Positions 56,263 through 64,000 of a DNA stretch of 64,000 nucleotides are shown piece after piece. The translations under genes and the position numbers were made by a program. The notes beneath the pieces were generated by a model, which saw nothing but the letters and a program-made list of their open reading frames with translations, was not told where the DNA came from and made no database searches. The DNA comes from Hippasteria phrygiana (Eukaryota; Echinodermata; Asteroidea; Valvatida; Goniasteridae): positions 1-64,000 of the forward strand of contig JAZGUH010000557.1 in the NCBI GenBank assembly GCA_037893225.1. Direction: 5' to 3'. The first letter of the stretch is position 1; each line of letters starts with the position of its first letter.

Positions 56263-57215
56263 GAATTACATTAGCAACATGCATAGTAACGATGCGGCAG
56301 TATTTGTTTTGCATGATTGTATAGCATCGCTTTTGTTCCAATATTATGGCGAAACCGTGCAAGGGGCGAATATATAATGGTTGCTGCTGATGCCTTTTTA
56401 TAGCGGATATCATCTAACCGTTGCAGCTTTAGATCTCTTGTGCTGTGCTCTAGATTAGTCCTAAAAAACATCCTCCCTGTCATCCGATCAGTTACACCTT
56501 TTAGCATTTGGCCGGAGTCAGCCGGAGTGTAACTAGGCCCGTCGCTGGATGGAAGAGAGATTCTGAAATGTGAGGAGCGTGTCGTTTGCCCACAGTATAA
56601 TACTCCCAGGTAATTGGTTGTGTGTCATTTGATATTTTTCATCAGTCTCAACCCTATGGAGAGATATGGGCATGTTCAAAAAAGTTAAACAAAACCCGGC
56701 CTCCATGCAGTTGGCCATGATTTGTGATGAAGAAGAAAAAGAAGTTGCTAACTTTTTGTTGACAATGGCTATCCACGGAAAGGTGACATTAATGTCCATG
56801 TTTCATGCATCTAGTTTATAATGCCATGTGTTCATTGAATTTGATAACATAGGACCGCATTTTGCATCATTTAAAGCATGTTTAAAGTATAAGTTAATTG
56901 GCAAGAGGGAACATTGTTTGATGCATACTTGTACTAAAACATTGCATCTTATATTGTTGTCCGACTCCGCGTAAGACCTAACTAAAATCTGGTATCTATT
57001 CTAAGACACCTTTAAGATGATGGGAAGAGGTAATTTGCTCATGAGAATCATCTCAGATGTCTTAAGTACCTATCGGGCACTATTGTATCGGAAAATGCAT
57101 CATCTGTGAAGTCTCACAAGTCTATAGTACTTGCGATTTCTTTGTGCTTGGTAGTCTGGTAAACTGATGTCTTTACGGGACACGACAAATATGGCCTTCT
57201 GATTATTTGACTTAC

Positions 57216-57772
57216 TTGCCAGAGATGATAATCGAAAGACGGTTGCAAGGCGTCCTCCCCTCCTCGGCGTAATGCTCCCCTATCTTCAAGGAGCTAATCT
57301 TGCCCAGATTGCACAAGTCCCTGTACACCGTCCGCGGCACCTGGAACGGCTTCAACACGGCATCATATAGGTCCTTCTCCTCCCTCGTAAACCGTATGGG
57401 CCTGACCTGGTAGCCCAGGTACCCTGCATGGCATAGGTTCAGCACGCAGAAGACAAGGTTCCAGACGAAGATGTCTATGGCGCATACGTACAGGAGGCCC
57501 CATAGCGACAGCGTGACGAAGCCGAAGCTCAGAAAGGCGTGCATGACAAACATGGCGGCGTGGCCGGTGGAGGGAGCCAGGTAGCCCATGAGGAACAGCA
57601 GGCAGGCTGCCTGGAAGACGATGCTCTGAATGGGTTCCCAGACGGCACAGCCTGGCCCGGGAGCCAGAGGGTGAGGGTCCGTGGCGGGCACGTCGTTGGC
57701 CCAAGCGGCTATGGACACGGGAAGGAGTTCCGGAGTGGTCATCGGGCCGGTTGGCCCGGAGAGCTGCAGCAT
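57216..57772 (-). CDS. POPDC: Popeye-domain protein gene 2, coding exon 1
   Basis: Encodes residues 1-185 and two bases of codon 186 of the second Popeye-domain protein. The N-terminus (1-48) is rich in Pro and Ala and has no Asn-X-Ser/Thr sequon, unlike gene 1. Hydrophobic segments lie at about 49-66, 72-97 and 98-121. The Popeye domain begins with LYDAVLKPF (135-143) and includes HYAEEGRTPCNRLSIIISG (167-185), alignable by eye to the same stretch of gene 1. The donor is GTAAGT, phase 2. The start ATG has A at -3; a second in-frame ATG at codon 11 has a poorer context. A CCAAT sequence lies on the coding strand near 57834-57830. The antisense reading frame over this exon is a shadow. Confidence 0.92.
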
Positions 57773-58392
57773 CTTTCTCCAAACGCAGAGTCAACGGCTG
57801 TTTTAATCCTCACCTTTATCAAGATGACGATTGGCGGTGTGAACTATCTGCAGGCGAATGAACAAGGCGAAACTATATTTGAAGGACCCATGTAAAATGT
57901 CAAGTTAAACTTATTTTCGCACATAGATCACCATTTCTAACAAAAACACAAGCAATGCTTGTTTTTATTTCAAGAAAAAGAAGTTGGTGATTTTCTATTC
58001 TTTCAAAATCTGTTAAATTCGGTCATGCCAGAAGGCGTATTTGTTTTGGTAACAGAAGGAAATCTTTGTCAAAAGAGTACAGCAGTACAAAAATACTTTC
58101 TCCAAAATACCTCGGTAGTGTTTTGAAGAAATGTTGGTAAGAAATGAATTCCGAACGAGATATTTAATACAGGCTTCCAAGTATTCCTACTTTTCCCCAC
58201 TTTTTCCTGTATAATTTTTATTTTTACCCTGCTCCTACTTTTCTACTTTTTCTTATAGAATTCCTATTTTCCCCTACCTTTTCCTACTTTTTCCCGCACA
58301 ACTCCACAGAAAAATTAAATCTCATTGAATATTTTGCATAACATGTTACACACTGTCATATGAAATTCACACAATAAAGGGCTTGGGTGCAG
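57773..58392. other. 5' flank of POPDC gene 2
   Basis: Begins just upstream of the gene 2 ATG. A CCAAT on the gene strand (57834-57830) lies about 60 nt before the ATG and could be a promoter element or part of the 5' UTR. 58190-58300 is a repeated TTTTTCCTACTTTT pyrimidine tract. A non-coding first exon further upstream cannot be excluded. Confidence 0.4.
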
Positions 58393-58432
58393 GATGGAGC
58401 ACAAGTGTTGAGGATGGAGCACAAGTGTTGTG
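58393..58432 (+). repeat. 20-bp direct tandem duplication
   Basis: AGGATGGAGCACAAGTGTTG occurs twice in a row without differences. Confidence 0.9.
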
Positions 58433-61290
58433 AGTACCGAACAATAAAACATCACAATTTGGCAAATACTCCCTTGAACTGCTACAACGGACCTGGAGAT
58501 TTAGTAGCGTTGAAATAATGCTGTCCTGCGTGTACTCATGTCATCAAATCCTATTACTACATGGCCCTTCAATGATGTCTTACAACAGTTGTGTTGCTTT
58601 GAGATGTGGTTACTTTAATTGGTCAGGCAATAACTTCTGTCTCCAGAACCAGAACACGACAAGAGCAGGCTGCTGATGCATTGACCATTTGGCTTAGTTC
58701 CCTGCTGATTTCATATTGAGCAGTTGACGACGCGCCTGATGACCAGGTCTCCGGGGAAAGATAACAGATTCCCGCTGTTTCGGATGACACAAGATAATGG
58801 ATTTTGCCTTCAAGACCTTTGTCAAAGCATCAGAGTAAATAATCTGTATGAGGTATGGTGTAAAAACCGAAGTGTCAAAATAGCCCTGTTACAGAGCAAA
58901 TGCTCACGACAAGTTAACACGATGGCATCCAATATTTTGGAATTCCTGGTAGAAAATCATTGGCATCCGGTGTGTGCCATTTTTTATATTGGACAGAAGT
59001 AATAAAGTGTTTAACTCTATAGAACAAAGTGCCTTATTCCCTTTTTAGTGTTCCAACCACATTTCAAAATCGTCGCATCGGTGAAACTCCTATAAACTAC
59101 AGGCATAACGCTACAGTATACCGAAAAGGTATAGAGGTTAGCCAAACCATGGCCAAACATACCTTCGTATTAATGCAGCGTTGGTGTACTGGGAATCATG
59201 TTATGGGCCCATTGTGAGACATAATTCGGCAAAACAACAGTGGCACTCCCTTATACGATCTTATTCAACCAATCAGGGTATATGACCAAAACTATTTGAA
59301 AGACCTGGGCAACACCACATCTCCCCTTGACGCTGTGAATTCATGTGGCCAGACAGCAAACTATGCCAATCCAATTATTCGGACAAGTCAAGACAGAGAA
59401 GACATCAGGATGTCAATTGCTTTTTTTTTCAGGCATCACTTTTTCGGGGTTAGAAACTGCGCGCCCCTTTTTGCGATCATGTCATGCGTCGACTTGAACT
59501 TGTTGACGCTCTGACGTGGGCCCCATTAGTTGCCCACCGGTCTCAGCTGGCTTGAGGCACGGCTTGTTGATGTAAAATCACACCAAGAGCCCGGAATTAC
59601 ATGCATTACAGTCCATTACCCGGAAAAATCCCCTCCACTCCACACCAGATTAGCGACCGAAATTGAAATCTGACAGCCAGGGCCGTGTTGTTTCAAGCAC
59701 CCTACAGCTAGCTGGTTCGGGTTTCGTATTTATGCGAGAAAAAGTTCTTTGCAGCAAGTTGTAGAAATGGCAGGCTATACCAACTCGAACCTCTGATGAC
59801 AATCCATGATGTTTTCCAGTAAAAAGAAATATCAAATTTGACATGGGATTGCATGGGCACTCGGTGCATGGGCACGCTTGTGTGTCATATCTCATCTGTG
59901 GAAAATTGTCAAAAGTGACGCCTGACCAAATGCTTAATTTCAGTTCGTTTAAATTTACGTCAAAAACATCGGTGGCTCATATTTGAACATTTGGGGCAAC
60001 ATTTTTCATTTGACAACCTTGCATAATTATTCCAGTTATTATATTATCAAATAAAATAAAAAAAAAACACAAGAAACAGAAAAACTCCACGAACAATTGA
60101 AACCAATTTTTTTTTAAATGTATATGTAAACAAACTTTCAACTGAAACTCTGCGTGAATAAATAGCCAGGTCTTCAGAAGCGCAGTTTACACGATTGACC
60201 AATTTGTGACAATTGAACTAAAATGAGTGAATTTGGCTCGGAATGCGGGTCATTAATTCTGTTACGGAACTTGTGCCGTGTTCAATCTTGGTCATAATGT
60301 CCGTTGATTTATTAATTACCCACATCTCTGAATCTCTCAAGCGCACCGTCTATCGCCCAGTCCCCCCCCCCCCCAGTTAAAGTTTAACCATGGGATTATT
60401 AGAAACCAATCGCCTTTGTGCAGAAATAGCTTTCGTTATGGACTTTGGTAGGCACTTTGTTGAAAACGAAGAGGCATGGGGTGTGTACCGTGCTAACATT
60501 TTTAAAGCACCGTGCACAATCCCTCGAGGTCCGCAATGGTAAGATTGTTTTGCTGGCATTGATATATAATTATGAAGGGCCTAAAATAGATTGCAGGCTT
60601 CCTTGAGATCTTATGTTGTCTTGGATATCGGTAGGCTCTGCACCACAACTGACCGAATTCTATATACGAATTGAGTCATTGGGACATTTTTTGACCCGTT
60701 GGAGTTTTCTTGCATTCAAAAGAACATACGGTACAATACATAATGGTTGTTCACTTTAATATGCCATACAGTTTGAAATCCCGGTAAATACGGACATTAT
60801 GTGGGTGAAAATCTTGTCAATATTGCTTTCCACTGTGTGTCATGTTTAGGGTCTGTAACTCAAATATAGCGCTGGCGACTTGCGACTCATTTTGTTGGAT
60901 TGGGTCACAAATGCTACTTATTAAGAAAAGGTATATAGCGAAAGAAGTTGAACTAGCATATCCCACCAGATTTCTGAGTGAATTCCTCTCCAGGCAGGCC
61001 CTCCAAGTTCTGCGTATAAGTACTTTCCATCGTCTAAAAGGTCTGTCATAGGCTTTTTATTTTTTAAGTTATTTCAACTAGACGTGTAGGGAAGCTAGGG
61101 CGGCACACTGTTCCAAAATGAAATAGATTTCCTTGTTTGGATCGCGAGTAGCCCGAGGAGTGCATTAGCAAGTTCTCCCAAGAGATTGTTTGAACAGAAA
61201 CATGCAGTATGAAGTTGAATCCAAACATCTTTAAAGTTTCTTGATTTCATGTAGCCTATATAATAGGTGAGTAAAATTTGATATTTGAGA
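58433..61290. other. Intergenic, no gene supported
   Basis: Open frames are short and overlap on opposite strands. A C run lies at 60361-60374. No repeat family from elsewhere in the window was recognised. Confidence 0.4.
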
Positions 61291-61345
61291 AACTTGACTT
61301 GATATAAATGAGCCCATTTTTAGAAATCTGCTCATTTGTATCAAG
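61291..61345. repeat. Small foldback
   Basis: GACTTGATATAAATGAGC and GCTCATTTGTATCAAGTG form an approximately 17-bp stem with a 19-nt loop. Confidence 0.7.
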
Positions 61346-62867
61346 TGCCATGCATGGAGTATCATATGTTAGTTACCTGTTTGGCATGAAATATTTTTAG
61401 CTTGGTTAGAGCGTATAGATAGGGCCTACAGTCAAGAAAAATACTTTGACAGTTTTGTACACTGGTATACTGTGTTATTGAACAAAACAAAAGTCAATAC
61501 TAAGTTTCGAGAAAACAGTTGTATGCAAAAGCAGTATGAATAATTGCATGGCTTTACAATAAATAAACACCAACTTATTTGTCTTCCCCGCTGTTTATTG
61601 GGCAGGATTATTTACAAGGCAAGTAACTCCGGGGAATATTTCCAGACTGAAAAGCAATACAAACAAGCGCGATACGCAGACATGTGATACTATAAGTTTG
61701 GTTGCCCATCGCAAAAGACGAGAAAAAGTCAGCCCACTTCGGAACTCTGAACAATCACCGAAATAATCCACTCAGCCGCCCCTGGGAATTCACACAATTT
61801 CAAGAGTAATTGCTTGACATTGACAGGACACTGCCGTGCCGGCAAAGGTATTCCAGCGCCAACAATGCACGTCTGCAATTATCATCAAAATTTGGGCTAT
61901 TTGTATACATCCACGACATTATGTACTTGCAGTGATGTTGTTTGCATTCCCTATGTGCTATCTTCGACTGCTCCGTGGGTTGTCGCAAGGCTTGCTTGAT
62001 TTTCATCTCGTAAGTACACAGTGTGAACGTACTGACTTGGGAATAGAATCTAATCATTGAAAGTAACGACTGTGTTTGCTGCAAGATCATTCTTGTGTAG
62101 ATTGTCTATCCCAAGGAAAACAAAATCTGTCTAGTACTCAAAAAGATTTCTTTAAAGACATGTTAACATTTCCCCCCGCATATTCTGTATATGTACGCAA
62201 GAATTTATTCCATTGAGTCAACAACGAAGGAATAGAGATATCTATTGCAAGCGGATTGTGTATAATTTAAATTCACAACGCACTGATGTGAAATATGCGT
62301 ATTTTAATTCAGAAATAACAAACGTTGATGACATTAGAATATATTCGATGCATCATGGAAGAGTTTAACATTTCCCTCGTGACATTTAAAAACCAAATTT
62401 CTGCACTTGCATGATAAGCTTGAGAATATATTCCATAGATTGTACTCTTTCACGAAGTCAAACGTTCTTACTTAATATTTTTGAATTTTATTTTAGTTTT
62501 AGGTACTGTTTTGTTCCCAATAGTATTGCCCGTCAACAACATCCATTCCCCCCCCCCCCCCCCCAAATTCTCAAAAGACCCCTGTCGTACAATTGCACTT
62601 GCATCCCTAAGAAAGATGGCAATATTTGATTTCCAGTAATAGGCCTGTATCGTACGAAGTTGGCCATCTGCCTTTATCTTCCTCAGCTTGGCAGACAGAA
62701 ATACGTATTCAGTGGAATTATCCAGTAGAATGAGGTTGCCATGGTAACGGATGAATGCCCGCACGTGCTTTTCCGGGAGCAATCTTCATCTCCGTGCAAT
62801 CAGGAAGATGAGATGGTGCAGTAGGCCTATACAGAATGTTACTTAGGGCTATAGTTTGTAGTAGTTT
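61346..62867. other. Intergenic, one weak coding-like patch
   Basis: On the minus strand 62775-62640 reads LPEKHVRAFIRYHGNLILLDNS and continues TEYVFLSAKLRKIKADGQ. It looks more protein-like than its surroundings but has no ATG, no clear splice sites and no domain I recognise. A C run (62549-62564) lies just beyond it. The rest is unremarkable. Confidence 0.25.
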
Positions 62868-63125
62868 TAGAAAGTATTACAGAAGTGCTGTAGAATGATT
62901 GGTGCACAGTATATCGTGTGAATTGCATTGAGTATGTGGCTGCGTAGATTTGGCAGTTGTCTTTCTGTATTGTATTTTGCATTCCTTTGATATAAGCTGG
63001 TTTTTCTAGTATTACACAGAAGTTGTGTATAGAATGATTGGTGCACAGTATATCGTGTTAATTGATTATGTGACTGCATGCAGTTGTATTCTGTGTTGTA
63101 TTCTGCAATACTGTTTTGATAAACT
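62868..63125 (+). repeat. Tandem duplication of about 130-bp units
   Basis: TAGTATTACA...AGAATGATTGGTGCACAGTA then TATCGTGT(G/T)AATTG appears twice (about 62868-63000 and 63008-63125), followed in each by CTGTRTTGTATTYTGCA. The copies have diverged by several small changes. Confidence 0.8.
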
Positions 63126-64000
63126 GTTTCTACATTGTTCCCGTTGTGTTTCCTGTAAAAATGACGAATAACAAAAAAAATATTTCAATTTAAGTGGACG
63201 TTCATACTCTTAAAACATTTTTCAACGGCGGTAAAGAAAGTGTTTATCGTAACATAAGGTAATATTACCAATATCCTAGCAACAGATTTCGTAAAGTATA
63301 TTTTGTGTTCATTACCACCTTTAGTAGTTAAAGGATTAAACCAGGAGAAGATTCATTTTGAGTTGGCCAGTTTATCCCAAAATGTCTAAGCTGCATGAAG
63401 CAGCTCTTCTGCATGGAGAAGTTCAGTGTGTCGTTCAAGTAGTACATTTATTTCATCAAAAATTAGCTGGCCTAACGTTTCGAACGTTTCAGCACGTTTT
63501 TTTCTCAAAGGCGAATTAATTTCCGAAATAAGACATTAGGTACCGTATTAGTCTCTGGATACAGAGTACCGAAGTGATGACGTCAATCAATGCAATGTTT
63601 GGAACCAGAATACATTCTAAACTGCATGTGTTTCGAACCAGTTGCCGCGGCAACTGACGTCAGACTTCGGTATTGGAAGATTGGTACGTGGTGCAGTTGA
63701 CTGGGGAGGGTTCCACTCACGCGAACGTTTCCCGACGTTGTTGACCTTTGCGCTCACTTCCAATGGAAAATGGTTCAGTCGTGTTGCGCACGTCCATGCT
63801 GTTTGTACTATGAGTAGAACGCATGCCCCGATGACCAAATCAATTCCCAAATCAATTCATATAGCTCTGGTGAAATGTGTAGCTATTGTTTGTTAGTTGA
63901 GCACAACTTGGTCATAAATGACCACAACTGGGTCACACAGTCGGCCTATAGAGGGCGTTACTGATACCTATACAAATGCATTCTGTAATAAGGTCGAACC
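63126..64000. other. Window edge; palindrome and two CRE-like octamers
   Basis: AGTTGCCGCGGCAACT (63640-63655) is a perfect 16-bp palindrome that overlaps TGACGTCA (63655-63662). A second TGACGTCA lies at 63578-63585. TGACGTCA is the consensus cAMP-response element, but with no gene start identified here function is open. The 84-codon frame at 63642-63896 is unsupported. Confidence 0.4.

Larger units (their letters stand above)
43049..57215 (-). other. Gene 2 intron 1 (14167 nt, phase 2)
   Basis: Bounded by GTAAGT and TCTCCAG. It is five times longer than the matching intron of gene 1 and filled with MITEs, foldbacks and the inverted 19-bp minisatellite pair, listed separately. Stretches without recognised content are 43810-44960, 48320-49280, 49400-49980, 50670-51730, 52850-54340 and 56270-57215. 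No nested gene is supported. Confidence 0.8.

Noticed and set aside
57539..57895. 118-codon plus-strand frame opposite POPDC gene 2 exon 1
   Set aside because: It is an antisense shadow of a GC-rich coding exon.
62468..62782. Protein-like stretch LPEKHVRAFIRYHGNLILLDNS on the minus strand
   Set aside because: It has no ATG and no good acceptor or donor, and it runs into a C homopolymer. Kept only as a low-confidence note; a protein search would decide.

Overview
The window looks like nuclear DNA of an invertebrate deuterostome, most likely an echinoderm and perhaps a sea star. It is AT-rich, gene-poor and intron-rich, and packed with short inverted-repeat transposons, tRNA-derived SINEs and minisatellites. 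A palindromic octamer, TAGGCCTA, recurs at least 18 times. The species call is inference from general character. The animal origin is secure, because the only recognisable genes encode Popeye-domain (POPDC) proteins, which are cAMP-binding membrane proteins with three transmembrane segments.

Two POPDC genes lie head to tail on the minus strand. Gene 1 has coding exons at 8031-7538, 4791-4680 and 3512-2901 (405 aa). Gene 2 has coding exons at 57772-57216, 43048-42937 and 38420-37905 (394 aa as read). Both have the same architecture: exon 1 carries all three membrane segments and ends in phase 2 after an ISG(R/K) motif, exon 2 is exactly 112 nt, and exon 3 starts in phase 0 inside the FQVT motif. 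They are therefore tandem duplicates. Gene 2 keeps the canonical DSPE and FQVTLTA cAMP-pocket motifs. Gene 1 reads DSLE and FQVTVTA. The C-terminal tails are unrelated by eye. Gene 1 spans about 5 kb and gene 2 about 20 kb, mainly because of repeat-filled introns.

Region by region: 1-2900 is the 3' flank of gene 1, with three repeats. 2901-8031 is gene 1, whose first intron holds a decayed LINE 3' end. 8032-37904 is about 30 kb of intergenic DNA. It contains MITEs, a 2.7 kb element with roughly 470-bp inverted arms built from TTAGTCA motifs, a nested transposon pair, two families of 17-bp minisatellites, a SINE with two tRNA-like heads and a clear 16-bp target duplication, and a SINE hairpin with 130-bp arms. 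37905-57772 is gene 2, whose introns carry many MITEs and an inverted pair of 19-bp minisatellite arrays sharing an 84-nt head. 57773-64000 is the 5' flank of gene 2, with little recognisable content.

No other protein-coding gene, functional tRNA, rRNA or CRISPR array could be supported. No wholly new protein system was found. The best leads are the diverged cAMP pocket of gene 1, the palindromes flanking the 112-nt exon of gene 2, the inverted minisatellite pair, and the palindromic elements that share CACTGTAAAAAC-like ends but carry different internal motifs.
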